This document shows positions 42,501 through 54,561 of a DNA stretch of 64,000 nt, piece by piece; the first letter of the stretch is position 1, and every line of letters starts with the position of its first letter. Both the position numbers and the translations under genes were made by a program. The notes below the pieces were generated by a model. That model saw nothing but the letters and a program-made list of their open reading frames with translations, made no database searches and was not told where the DNA came from. The DNA comes from Streptococcus equi subsp. equi (lineage in GTDB: Bacteria > Bacillota > Bacilli > Lactobacillales > Streptococcaceae): the NCBI GenBank assembly GCA_900637675.1, contig LR134389.1, forward strand, positions 1,178,001 to 1,242,000. The letters are read 5' to 3'.

Positions 42501-43329
42501 GTATTCTTTCAAAACCATTTTTGACTATTTTATTTTTAATTGGTAATAGTGGAGCGTCAGGCAAAAAAGGAATTCTTCTTTCCCAGAAATCTTTATCCGA
42601 TAAATACTTAGAACTATGTTTCAGTTTAAGTTGACTCGTTCTTATTTCTTTAAGATCATAAGAATTATCCATAATCGTCTTTCCGTCAAAATAACACTCT
42701 TCAAATTCCTTTAATAAAATCCAAATGCTTGCCCAATCTAAAATCAAAAAATCAAATGATAAATGCAATAAACTATTGTCATCTAACTGACTTACACTTA
42801 TATCGAATAGTGGCCATATATCTGCATTATAACTTTTCCCCTTAAGTTTATCCCTTGTTAATGCAATTTTTTCTTTTATATCTGCACCCTCATTGCATTC
42901 GATTTTATAGTAAGCAAATTCCTTCAGTACTTTCTGAGTATTGTTTGATGTAAATATTGAATGTAATGCATCGTGCTTTAGTATTATATCATTCCAAACC
43001 TTTTCAGCTCGATCTATATCCAATAGAGGTAATATTACTTCCATATAAACATGACTGGCAACACCACCAAGTTCAAAATGATTTCTTCTACCTAATAAAT
43101 ATGCACTTTGAATTTCTGTTAAAGGTAATTCATCAATATCTAGTGAATATCTAGAAGCACCATCATTTTTATTCAATATATCAATAATAGAAGTTTTATT
43201 TATTTTTAAAAATTCTATATCTTCTTCCGAGGGCATACCACAAGTAGATTTGTATTTTAATTTATCTCCCTCAATAAATACTTCAAGACCTTTTCTGTAC
43301 AACTCTATTAATTTATTCTCTATTTTCAT
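39513..43329 (-). CDS. eqbG: NRPS: docking-Cy-MT-PCP-TE-like, frameshifted
   Basis: Read from ATG 43329 (MKIENKL), preceded by AGAGGTG, the order is: TubC-like docking domain (~43329-43170), heterocyclization domain with LTEIQSAYLLGR and the Cy motif DFLILDWAS (~43125-41870), winged-helix region, methyltransferase with LELGAGTGNT (~41270-40740), carrier domain with the serine site GADS (~40500), and a thioesterase-like end. This equals the Cy-MT-PCP-TE end of HMWP1. The frame is broken at C4 41533-41536 and T5 40725-40729; one added base each restores SEKGDELLKLNFD and FICKKEIRDDE. The terminal domain has GFQAG where GxSxG is expected. The observed frame is open upstream of 43329 to 44121. 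Confidence 0.8.
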
Positions 43330-45435
43330 GATTTTCACCTCTATTTTTTTCAACACAAATAATTTTTGATTGAAATTCTCTAAATAATTTTCATATCCTG
43401 GCTCAAATAGAATTAATTCAAACCTTTGATTTTTAAATATTTCCATCCATTGCTCCATTTTCAAAAAAGTGATATTTTTTTTCATACGAACATCATCTGG
43501 TTCTGACATCATAAATACTTGAGATATTAAAATTTCTGGAGATTCATCGACTGCTTCTACAATAATCAAGAAGCCGTCATCTTTCAAAAATCCCCTTATA
43601 TAGCTCAATGTTTTTTCAATATTTTTAGCATTGTTTAGCACTCCTACAGCTATAATAAAATCTACTTTGCTTTCAATTTGTTTATAAGATGCATAATCAT
43701 CAATATCTATAATTTTATACTCTATATTTTTATATTCATCAAAATTGCTCTTAGCATTTTCTATAAAATATGGAGATATATCAGTAAATATATACTTTCC
43801 ATATTTTATATTGTCTATTATTTTTTCTGTTGTAGCTGCTGTTCCTCCACCCAGCTCCAATATTGTTAAATCTTCATTTCCATTAAATTCTTTAATTTTT
43901 TTAACTATTAATTCATTCAAATATCTTGCTATTGCTGTTTTTGAATACAAATCTTTGGCAACCACATCACTACCTTCTACAAATAAAATTTCATTTGCAT
44001 TGATATCTTCCTTTAATAGAGCACTTAACTCTCTCGCATTATTTCTAAAATATTGAAATACATTTATAGGCATAGCATCTTTATTCCATTTACTTTCTAA
44101 CACATCCCATTTTTTAAGCAAGTCTATTTCATCTATCTTTTCCTTTTTAGAAAAAATATATCCTCTATTTTTTCTAAGTATTTAAAATCTACCAAATAAT
44201 TTATCCAACGCACTATAATTTTTTTGTATTTATCTTTAAACATCAAAGCTTCCACTAATGATAACATTGATATCCCTTGTCTAGGTATATGTTTACTCAA
44301 ATGATAAAACATTGTATCTCTACAAACTGTATTCAACTCATCTACAGATTCTCTTATGCTGTAACATGACACTTCATTTCTCTTAAATTTATCAGGATCA
44401 ATATATTTATTCCTACATAATGATTTTTGTTTAGGATACCCTAAACTATTCATAATTTTTTGCCATAATATAGAAGTTTCCAATTGGTGTTGAATTTTCA
44501 TACTATTACTTTGTTTTTTACTTTTGTCCTCAAAAACGAACTCTTTCAAATCGTCCATTATTGCTTCAACCCAAATATTTCTATATACATATGATTTATA
44601 ATATGTATCTCCCTCATAAAGAATTGATAACCAAGGTTTACTACATCCTTCATTATCATTGCCGTCTAAAAATCTTGGTATAAGATCTATTTTAGGTACA
44701 TTAGGTGATTGTTCCCATAAAACTGGTCCAAGAGGACTTGATAAAGTTAGCCTACCAGACGCATATCCCACAGTCATAGAAAAAAGCATACGCATATCCG
44801 TATCTAAATTTTTCCTACCCATTTCATTAAATGCCTTTATAATAACCTCTGTTTTACCAATATTTATAGATAAAATGTCACAACAAGACTCTTCCCCTAT
44901 GTATTTATAATTTTCTTTTATTTCTGTAGTATCTTTCAATATTTTTTTATAATCCCAGATACAGGATAAGAGAGTTGAGTATTTAAATCAATCATAATAT
45001 AAGATGGTTGATCAATTTTATTTGCGATGCTGACATTTAATAGAAAAGATTTAACTGCTGGCAAATTATTATATAAATTCCCAATGCTGAATTTTTCATT
45101 AGTCAAAATACTCATATTATATAATTCTGCTATCTCTCTTGAATGAATTGGTTGTTCAAATATTACATTTACTCCTCTCTTTAATAATTCTTTAGCTATA
45201 TATATTCCATTACCTCCAAATACAGAAGAACCAACCGCTACACAAGCAAAATCAATATCTTTAGGTAAAGAGTCTATCTCTACAAATAACTTTAATCTAT
45301 AATATTCCGCACATTTAATAGAACGTTCACTACCATTTGCTAAAATACCAACAATTTCAATATCTTGTATATTTTTTAATGCTTCAATATAAAATTGTCC
45401 AAATCTTGTTCCACATATAATAACTTTTTCATCAT
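43313..45435 (-). CDS. eqbF: Thiazolinyl imide reductase fused to a methyltransferase, frameshifted
   Basis: The first part resembles Irp3/YbtU and PchG, which reduce a thiazoline on the assembly line: CGTRFGQFYIEAL near the start, FEQPIHSREIAELY, SSPLGPVLWEQSP and a C-terminal LETSILWQKIMNSLGYP. A winged-helix region and a SAM methyltransferase (LELGGGTAAT, IVEAVDESPEILISQVF) then follow to about 43350. Four shifts are implied: T5 45425-45429 (gives MMKKVIICG), T7 44942-44948, A6 44151-44156, and T7 43344-43350 at the end, where one more base would stop the protein at 43313. Boundaries with eqbG are therefore partly inferred. What the methyltransferase acts on is unknown. Confidence 0.65.
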
Positions 45436-45445
45436 AAACTCCCTT

Positions 45446-48400
45446 CTATAATATTTCTTTTTCTTTACTAACTAATAGACTTATTTCTCTAATAGAAGGG
45501 TTCTTGAATATTTCCAATAAATCTACATTTACTGAAAACATTTCTTGAATCTTATTACTAAGTTGAATCGCTCTCAAAGAATCTCCACCCGCTTCAAAAA
45601 ATTTACAATCATAATTCTCAATCGAAATATCAAGTATGCTTTCCCAAATATTTTTCATATCTTGCTCTATATAGTTTATTTCAACAACATCATTTTTAAT
45701 CGCCTCTTTTTCTTGTTTCTCAATATCTTCATTTGAGAAAATATAATCCGTATATTCTCGTTTCTTAGCAATGGTACTTTCTTTATTAAAAGAGCCATCA
45801 GCTATTTCAGTTAAAAATATCACAAATTTTTTGAACATCAAATCTACTTTATCTTCACCCAAAATCTCATCAATACTATCCCAATAAATTTTCAAACCAT
45901 CATTATATACAAACACCTGATTATCTAAAAATACTTGAGGAGTTTGACTTAATCCATATACTATTTTTCCTAATCTTTCATCATCATCCCATGAATTTAT
46001 TCCTATACCACTTGTAAATACTATAGGCATTAATACTAGATTGTCTTTTTCTATTTTTCTTAACTCCTTTTGCATTTCTATTCCAGAAAATAACTCATGA
46101 CTTAAATCTTCTATTAATTGACCTTGAATTTCTCTAAACCTGTCTAATATTTTTTCATGCTTAGAATTATTTATTTCAAGTAAAAGTAAATTAGTAAAGT
46201 CACCTAATGTACTATTTGTTTTTCCATTTATTTGTGGTCTATTGAATCTTGTAACATTTATAGTAAAATTCTCATTCAAACTAACTTCTCTTATTGCCTC
46301 AGCGTAAGCACCTATTAATAAAGATGTTGTTGTTAAATTATTTTTACTAGCAATATTTTTTAAGGATTTCCATCGCAATGGTTCAATATATGCTTCCCTT
46401 CTAGAAAATTTAATTTGTTTAGATGTAGTTTTTGGATAATAATCACTTATTATTGGAGCCTTTAAAAATCCTTCTATACGATTTATCCAATATTCCTTAT
46501 CAGTAAAATATTTTGGAGTGCTTTTCAATTTATTAATATAATTCACATATTCTCTGAAAGAAATTTCATTAATAGCTTCTTCATATTTCCCATATTTGTA
46601 TATATTAGACCATTGTTCCAGAATGAAAAACATACTCCATCCATCCAATATTATATTATCAAAACTAATATGAATTATATCCGCTTTATCCTCACGCTTG
46701 CTAATTCTTATGTCAAATATAGGCCATTTATCCAGATTAAGCACCTGTTGTGACATAATGTCACGGATAATGAGTTCTGAATCTGCACTAGTCATTATTT
46801 TATAATATTCTACCTCTTGCAGTATCTTCTGCTTACCATTTTCAGTTATAATTGCTCGTAACATCGGATGAATTTTTATTAAATAATTCCACGCTTTCTC
46901 CAACTTATTTACATCTATATCACTTGATTCTATTTCAAAATAACAATGAGTAGAAACTCCTCCTAAAATCATATCCTTGTTTCTTCCAACATAATAAGCA
47001 TGTTGAACATCCGTCAAATCAAACTCTTCCTCTGTAATAGTTTCCTCTATCACGCTAATTTTATCCGCAAAACGCTGCTCAGCAATTCTATCTTTAATCA
47101 CTTGGGCTTGTGCTTCAATAGTAATATTTTCCATTACATCTTTTATACTAAAACTTATTTTGAATTTTTCCTCTATTTTAGCTGATAGTTTTGTTGCAAT
47201 TAGAGAATCTCCACCATTTGAAAAAAGCTAGTTCTATACTTTGTATCATATCCAAATATTTCTTTCCATATATCCTTTAAAGTTTCTATTTCTCTATCAT
47301 CTAAAATCATATCGAAAATATTACCTTGCAATTTTTGTCCTTATATATTTCCTCTAGTTTTTTCCTATCAACTTTCCCATTTTTATTTTGTGGCATATTT
47401 TTGAGTAATACTATATCATCCGGCACCATATATATCGGAACCATATTTCTCATCTTCGCCTTAATAGTCTCAATATCAACAAACTGTATTCTTTTTTCTA
47501 ATATATATACAATACTTCCTCCAACTGATATTTGCTTACAACAATTAAGATTTGCATCGTAAAAAATACTATTCCATTCATCAACATTAAAAATATTATC
47601 ATTATATCCGGCAAAATTATTAAGAATACTTGTAGTTATATCTTGAATGCGTATTCGTTCTTTAGGCTCTACAACTATGAGTTTGCCATTATTAGTCAAC
47701 AAGTTTCTCAACTTTTTCATTGTTTCCTTAATATTAACTGTCCTATGAATTGAATTAAATGCCACTATATAATCCAACTTATTTTCTAGAGATTCAAAAT
47801 CATTTTCATTTTTAAAATCACCTGATACTTTATTTATGACATTAAGTGTTTTATCAAAATGTAAATGAACACATCTATCAGAAATTTCATCTATTCTTTG
47901 ACTCAAAAAATCATTCTTTGAATCATAATCTAAAATTATATTTTCTTTATCATTACCATCAACATCAATTTCTATGTAGTTGAATATACATTCCATTACA
48001 TCTTCATGCCAAGGTAATAATTTACTTAAGCTAATCGGTGATAGTTCCGGATTAGTAGTATAGAAGAAATTTATTGGATTTACTTTCCCTTGTATCATTT
48101 CCAACAGATAAGTCTCTAATACTTGTAAATATCTATTTAATTCTATATCCTTTTCTTTTGTTTTTATCACATCATATTTTTCATCATCACACATAAATTT
48201 GCTTATGCAATAATTATTGCTATCGTTCCTTTTTATTAGACCTTCTTCACACAAATTATATATCCAAGATTTTATTAGATTTTTCAGTGAATCTATCGGA
48301 TTGATTTTCTTGATAATATCTTCTAAGGTTATATAACTCTCATCAGAAAATACACCACATTTACGAATAACATTAAAAATTATTCTGTTTACCTTAAAGT

Positions 48401-51400
48401 TCAATTCATCTATGAAATTAATATATTCATCCTTCTGTTTTTTATATTCTTCAGTCTCCTTTTCAAAATCTGAATTCAATAACATTTGATTACTTTCTTT
48501 GCAATCAAATATTTCCGCAAATCCTACAAGTTTATTAACATTTCCATCTTTAACAATTAAAGCGATCGCTTTTTTTATATTTTCAAATACAATTAAAGCA
48601 TTCTCTATTTCTCCAAGTTCTATTCTATGTCCTTTAACTTTTACCTGAGTATCTTTTCTTCCAAGAAACTCAATAATCCCATCATTCCATGTTCTACCAT
48701 TATCTCCAGTTCTATACCACCTCATCCCATCTTGTTCGAAGTACTTTTTATTCGTTAATTCTTCGTCACCATGATAACATTTAGCAACACCAACTCCACC
48801 GATAAGAAGTTCACCTTTAACATAATTAGGGCAGATCCTACCAAATTCATCCACAACTCTATACACTTGATTTTTCAAAGGTCTACCATATGGAATGGAA
48901 ATCCAATCTTTCGGTATTTTTCTTGGTACATTCAAATGGTTTGACCAAATAGATGCTTCTGTGGCTCCACCCATAGCGACAACAATAGAATTTATATTTT
49001 CACTAATATTATAGAATCTTTCTGGTAAATTTATAGCAATCCAATCCCCTGAAAGCATCACAATTCTAAAAGGTAAGTTTCTATTTTTACCTTCAGCCAT
49101 AGTAACAATCATATCAAACAAAATCGGCACAGAATCCCATATTGTAACCTTATATTCATCGACTAAATTTAACCATTCATCAGGATTTCTATAATTATCT
49201 TCACTTGTTGTAATAACCGTTCCTCCAGCATGAAGTATTCCAAAAATATCATAAACCGACAAATCAAAGTCTATTGCCGACACCATCAGTATTGTATCTT
49301 CAGCATTTACATTGTATTTTTCATTTAAATCAATGCAAGTATTAACGGCACTTGTATGCATAATCTCAACACCCTTAGGAACACCTGTTGTTCCAGACGT
49401 CATAATAATATACGCACTATCATAAGGGCTAATTTCAACAGGTTGCTTTAATTTAGCCACATTTGCCATAGCTACATCCAAATCAATAATTTTAACTTCA
49501 TTTTTATTTAATTTACAATCTATCACTGTCTTTTCATCACTTATAATGCACTTTATTCCGATTTGATCATAAATTTTAGTTCTTCTATCATTTGGCTGAG
49601 CAATACCAATTGATACATATGCTGCACCGGTAAATAAAATCCCAAAAATAGCATAAAGTTGTCTGCTACCTCTTGGAAGTGTTATTCCTACATAATCTCC
49701 CTTTTTAACACCATTTTTACCTAAACAATCCGCAACTTTTAAAGAGATTTCATAAAGTTTATGATATGTTATCTCTTCCTTCGTTTCAGAATCTATAATC
49801 GCAACTCTATCTGGATTGAGTTTTACATTTCTGAGAAATCCGTCATATAACGTTTCGCTAGGATATTGAAGTGGTAAAATTCCCTCAACATCCTGCATTC
49901 TAATAGACTTTTGCTTTTCAGGTAAAACATCTACTTTCTTTTCCCATTCTTCCTTCTGTGTTAAAGATATGATCAATTCATATAAAGAATCCATCATGTC
50001 TTCTAACATTCCTGTTGGAAAAAGTTCATCCACGCTATCCCAGCAAAGAATTAAATCTCCATCTACAATATATGTTTGAAAATCAAGCCAAACTCCTGGT
50101 GTTTGAGAAATCATATAAGATACTTTCCCTAAATTTTTTCTTGAAAATTCAGTTTCCAATGGATAATCTATATTACACGCAAAAACCACAGGTGCTATAT
50201 ACACACTTGTACCTTGTTTTTTTGATATATCTCTTTGAACCTGCACTCCGTTATACTCACTGTGAGATACATTTTCCAAGAATGTCTTATTTATTCTCTT
50301 TAAATTATCTAAAAAATTTGAATCATCTACAGCCTCATGCTCTACCAATAAAATATTTGTAAAATCAGCAACCATTTCTTTTAGATTTTCATTTTCTAAA
50401 TCTCTATTAAATAGCGGTATATTGATAAAAAATTTATCCTGATTACACCATCTTTCAAGAACAAGAGCATAGGCAGTTAGAAGAACCATAGATGGTGTAC
50501 TTCGATACGATGCTGCTATATCTTTTATGGTTTCCCATTCACTTTTTTAATAATTCTCTTTCTTCTTGTAAACTTCGTTTCTTTAATTTGTTCCGGCTGT
50601 TTCCTTAATGGTAAATTCGGTCTTTCTATTTCAAAGGAATTTATTTTTTGTTCCCAAAACTCCTTATCTGCATCATTGATTGATTCGCCAATTCCGTTTT
50701 GCATATAATCCTTAAACGTATACTCATTCAAATTATCAAGTTCTACTCCTGAATAAAGTTCAGCTAATTCTTTAATCATAATACTCATGCTCATTACATC
50801 GGATACAAGCAAATCTACGTCAAAAAATATCCTTGACTTCTCATCTGAAAATTTTGCTAGTGCTACTCCTGCAACCTGACCTTGATTTACATTTAATTTC
50901 CTATGAGATTTTTGTTCTCTAATTTCTACTAATTTTAGATGCAGCGTTTCTTCATCAAGATCAGATAAATCAAAAACTTCTATTTCTTCACTGTACGGTT
51001 TGTATAATATTTCCTGCTTCCCGTCTTTCGTAAATTTTGTTCTAAGCATGGGATGTCTGTATTGAAGCTTATTCCAAGCCTCTTTTAACTTATCCTCATC
51101 AATATTTTCTCCATCTATTTCAAGATATGCATGGCAACCCACGCCACCTAAAATCTGATCATCTTCTCTTCCGATTAAATAGGAGTACTGGACATCTGTT
51201 AAATCAAACTTACTTTCATCACTTTGGATAATTGATGACTCTATATTCTTATCACTTTTCACTCTGGATTTATCAATAAGTTCATACCACTTGGACAAAT
51301 TCGGTTCTTCCATAAGTTTTGCAAACGAAATTTTTATCCCCGTTTTCTTTAATTTTCCAGACAGTTGCATGACTTGAATGGAACTTAAACCTTTTTCAAT

Positions 51401-51499
51401 TAAATTTTCATTTTCTGAAACTACTTTCTCTACAAATATACTTTTCAACCAATCCTTTACTAATTCTTTAGCTCTTTCTTTTATATTGTTAAGTTCCAT
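45446..51499 (-). CDS. eqbE: NRPS: ArCP-Cy-A(MT-like)-PCP-Cy-PCP, HMWP2-like, frameshifted
   Basis: Order: aryl carrier with GLSSIQ (~51370), Cy1 (DLTDVQYSYLIGR, DLLVSDVMS), adenylation domain (MTSGTTGVPKG, YRTGDNGR, A10 NKNGKVDRK near 47390) interrupted by a methyltransferase-like insert (~48560-47500), carrier 1 (NGGDSL, ~47210), Cy2 (DLTDVQHAYYVGR, DNIILDGWS), and carrier 2 (AGGDSL, ~45585). The whole order equals yersiniabactin HMWP2, which condenses salicylate with two cysteines into thiazolines. Three breaks (T6 50543-50548; near 47324-47327; A6 47221-47226) each need one added base. Cysteine as substrate is inferred from the Cy partners. Confidence 0.88.
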
Positions 51500-51513
51500 T
51501 CCAAAATCCTCCT

Positions 51514-53097
51514 TTAAAAAGTTTCTTTTAATTTATTTCTATCTATTTTCCCTAAAGCTGTTAATGGCCACGCATCAATATATTTAACAGTATCCGGCAA
51601 TTTAAAATCCGCCACATTATTAGAAATCAAGAATTTTCTAACTTCTTCCAGTGTAAGCTCCTTATCTCCATTTAAAATAAATACAGCAATGGATTCTCCT
51701 TGCAGACGATCTGGCAGCCCTACAACTTGTACCGAGTTGATATTTTCATGAGTAAGCAAAATTTCTTCTAATTCAAGTGGTGTTATCTTTTCACCTGCTC
51801 TATTGATGATTTCTTTGATCCTTCCGACAATTTGATAATTACCATCTTTTAGTTTTCGTGCTTTATCACCAGTCTTAAAATAACAATCTTGTGTTATACA
51901 TGTTTCATTTACTTCAGGAAGATTATAATAACCATAAATGGTATAAGGACCTCTAACGATAAGTTCTCCATATTCTTCAATCCCTACAATTTTTCCTTGT
52001 TCATCCACAATCAGTATTTCATCATGTTCACTGATTGGTTTGCCTTGTGTTTGCCATCTTATTTTATCGTTATCTTCTTCATTTGTTGTCAAGATCAATC
52101 CTTCAGCGATTCCGAAAATCTGTTGTAGTTTAACATCAAAAACTTTTTCAATTTTTTCTGCCAACCAAGGTTCCAAAACTGAACCTCCGACTTGTATAAC
52201 CTCCAAAGAGGAAAGATCATACTCTTCATACTCTAAATAATCCATACAAATATTGGCAATTGCAGGAACAAATCCTGTTATCGTAACCTTTTCTTCCTCA
52301 ATTAAAGGTAAAATTTCATCAGGGCTTGTCACATTGCACAAAACCACCTTTCCGCCTTTTGCAAAAGTACCCATTATCCCTGGACACCCCAAAGGAAAAT
52401 TATGAGCTATTGGCAAAGAAGCAAGATATACACTTTCCTGATTTACGTTACACCGGTCCGTCGTTTTCTTTGCAACATAGATATAATCGCAATGTCTTCT
52501 TGGAATCAGTTTCGGTATTCCTGTTGTACCGCCAGATAATAACAATAATCCTATGCTCCTGTAATCGACATCCGGATATTTATAGAAACAATCATTCTCA
52601 ATAAGTGACGAAAAATTTTTATATTCTTCACTTTCTCCAAGAATATAAATCTCCAAGTTCGTATTTAATTCAGATTTCATATCCCGAACCATATCCACAT
52701 ATGAAAAACCTAAATATTTATCCTTTGAAATATATGCTACCGCCTCAGACTTTTCTATAATACCCTTTAATTCATTCTTTCGATGTGCAGGCAAACTCAT
52801 AATCGGAATAATTCCTGTTTTAAACATTGCAAAAGATATCACTATAAATTCATAACAATTTGGAAGCTGTAATACAATCTTATCTCCTTTTTTAAAACCT
52901 GCTTTAAGTAGTCCATTAGCATACTTATTCGAAAGTTTATCAAGCTCATCATAAGATAAGTTTAATTCTCCATCTACAATCGCTGTTTTATCTTTATACG
53001 TTTCCGCACAGTTCGCAACAAACTCTCCCAAGGTCACATGTTCCCAAACATTGTCATCATAATTTTTTTCTAAATTTTCTTTCAATTCTATATTCAT
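51514..53097 (-). CDS. eqbD: Aryl-AMP ligase, probably salicylate-specific
   Basis: Stand-alone adenylation enzyme of the DhbE/YbtE type, about 527 residues. It activates an aryl acid and loads the EqbE aryl carrier. Core motifs: LLLSGGTTGIPK, FGIAEGL, FKTGDKARK, GRIKEIINRAGEKI and LTALGKIDRNKL. In the aryl-acid pocket AHNFPLGCPG has Cys where dihydroxybenzoate enzymes carry Ser, which by family rules points to salicylate. Start at 53097 is chosen for its AGGAGGAAGT site; an upstream in-frame ATG (53115) is inside eqbC. Intact. Confidence 0.88.
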   Translation of the reverse strand: MNIELKENLEKNYDDNVWEHVTLGEFVANCAETYKDKTAIVDGELNLSYDELDKLSNKYANGLLKAGFKKGDKIVLQLPNCYEFIVISFAMFKTGIIPIMSLPAHRKNELKGIIEKSEAVAYISKDKYLGFSYVDMVRDMKSELNTNLEIYILGESEEYKNFSSLIENDCFYKYPDVDYRSIGLLLLSGGTTGIPKLIPRRHCDYIYVAKKTTDRCNVNQESVYLASLPIAHNFPLGCPGIMGTFAKGGKVVLCNVTSPDEILPLIEEEKVTITGFVPAIANICMDYLEYEEYDLSSLEVIQVGGSVLEPWLAEKIEKVFDVKLQQIFGIAEGLILTTNEEDNDKIRWQTQGKPISEHDEILIVDEQGKIVGIEEYGELIVRGPYTIYGYYNLPEVNETCITQDCYFKTGDKARKLKDGNYQIVGRIKEIINRAGEKITPLELEEILLTHENINSVQVVGLPDRLQGESIAVFILNGDKELTLEEVRKFLISNNVADFKLPDTVKYIDAWPLTALGKIDRNKLKETF

Positions 53098-53105
53098 ACT
53101 TCCTC

Positions 53106-53788
53106 CTATATGCAAATTGCTCCAAAATATTTCGATGAAATGCTGAATGCTATCAAATCTTTATTACTCCTTTTTACCTTATCTTCAATTTTTATTCTCT
53201 GATTGTCGATATAAATAACTTCTATTTCTTTCGGATTTCTTATAAGACCATATCCTTCATATTTTAGGTAGGCTTCTTTTGCTGTCCAATATCTATAAAA
53301 CATTGGTATATTACTGCCTATATTCTTAATCTCTCTGGATGTAAAGCAATTTTCAAGTATATCTTCAAACGCAAAGCCATCATTCACTTTTTCAATGTCT
53401 ATTCCAAGCTCTTTCTTTGAAAAACCAATTACTACAAATCCATCCGTATGTGAAATATTAAATTTCACTCCACTTTTATTTTCAATATATGGTTTATTAT
53501 GCTTATCTCTAAAAGAAACTATATTTTCAATTGGAACACCTAATATCATTTCAAAGACTTTGTTTAAAAGACTTCTTGAAACTGCAAAATTTATTTTCGC
53601 AACTTCCGACTTATATGCATCAAGTTTTTCAATTTCTTCTTCTTTCAAAAAATTTTTCAAATCTTTTATCATAAATTCACTTGTGTTAGATGTAACTAAC
53701 ACCATATCAAAAAAATTAGTAACCTACTTATATCAATTAAACTTCGTAGTTCTTTTTTATCTGAAATTTCTATTCTATATATTTTCAT
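53106..53788 (-). CDS. eqbC: Sfp-type 4'-phosphopantetheinyl transferase, frameshifted near the start
   Basis: Converts the carrier domains of EqbE and EqbG to the holo form using coenzyme A. The catalytic motifs are present: NISHTDGFVVIG, LGIDIEKV and FYRYWTAKEAYLK (Glu/Lys of the WxxKEA signature). The annotated ATG in the long frame is 53705, but MKIYRIEISDKKEL can be read from 53788, a typical Sfp start. The frames join if one base is added to the A7 run 53709-53715. With that start it overlaps eqbB by 14 bases. Confidence 0.85.
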
Positions 53789-54524
53789 TGGAATAAACAA
53801 ATTCTTCAATTGCTTTTATCACACTTTCAGGAGATGTATTTACAAACATATGCTTGCCATTAATATATCTGTAAGAGAATTCTTTCGTCGTATAATCTTG
53901 CCATTTTAAAAGTTCTTCAAGTTCCATTTCTTCATCAATATCACCCATCAGACCTAAAATCTTGCTATTCAATTTTTCCCCTTTTGTATCCTGGTAGTCC
54001 TCATCGATAATAAAATCGGCTCTTAGTGTTGGTAAAAAAATCCCAATCAAATCTTTATTGTCTAATATCTCATTTGGAGTACCATCATATCTTCTTAACC
54101 CTTCAATAAATCCTTCATCATCTAAATGATAAATCGGATTCGGTTCCTTATAGCAAGGGGCTCGCCCAGCTGATATGATAATTCCATTCGGATTTGGTAA
54201 CCCATTTTCTTTAATTTTCAGAGCCAATTCATAAGCAATCTTAGTTCCCATACTATGCCCGAAAAAATAATAAGGTGAGTTAAAATCAAAAGTCATTTTT
54301 AAGTCTTCAAACAATCCTTTTACAAGTTCTTCTATGTTGCTAATTGCTTTTTCAGAAAACCTGTTTTCTCTCCCTGGATACTGTGCAACGAAGAGATTTA
54401 TATCTTTAAATTGATTACCCCATCTTCTGAATGATGATACTCCACCACCTGCAAATGGAAACACAAATAAACTAGCTTTCGTGTTTTCCATTTCTTTATT
54501 AACGTATTCGAACCACATTCCCAT
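53775..54524 (-). CDS. eqbB: Type II thioesterase
   Basis: External thioesterase of about 249 residues that clears or releases acyl chains from carrier domains, like YbtT. FPFAGGGVSSFRRW opens the fold, the nucleophile is in FGHSMGTK (residues ~89-93), and the catalytic His is in GKHMFV near the end. Start at 54524 follows GGAAGGTG; an ATG 15 bases upstream is too close to that site. First gene after the operon promoter. Intact. Confidence 0.88.
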   Translation of the reverse strand: MGMWFEYVNKEMENTKASLFVFPFAGGGVSSFRRWGNQFKDINLFVAQYPGRENRFSEKAISNIEELVKGLFEDLKMTFDFNSPYYFFGHSMGTKIAYELALKIKENGLPNPNGIIISAGRAPCYKEPNPIYHLDDEGFIEGLRRYDGTPNEILDNKDLIGIFLPTLRADFIIDEDYQDTKGEKLNSKILGLMGDIDEEMELEELLKWQDYTTKEFSYRYINGKHMFVNTSPESVIKAIEEFVYSNENI

Positions 54525-54561
54525 CAAAACACCTTCCATCTGATTATTAATATACTACTAG

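Noticed and set aside
44133..44939. A separate 268-residue reductase gene starting at 44939
   Set aside because: The frame lacks the Rossmann N-terminus, which lies upstream in other frames and joins after one-base corrections.
33347..53788. Homopolymer phase variation controlling siderophore production
   Set aside because: Shifts occur in many runs of only 4-7 bases and also in housekeeping genes; this fits sequencing error better than slipped-strand switching.
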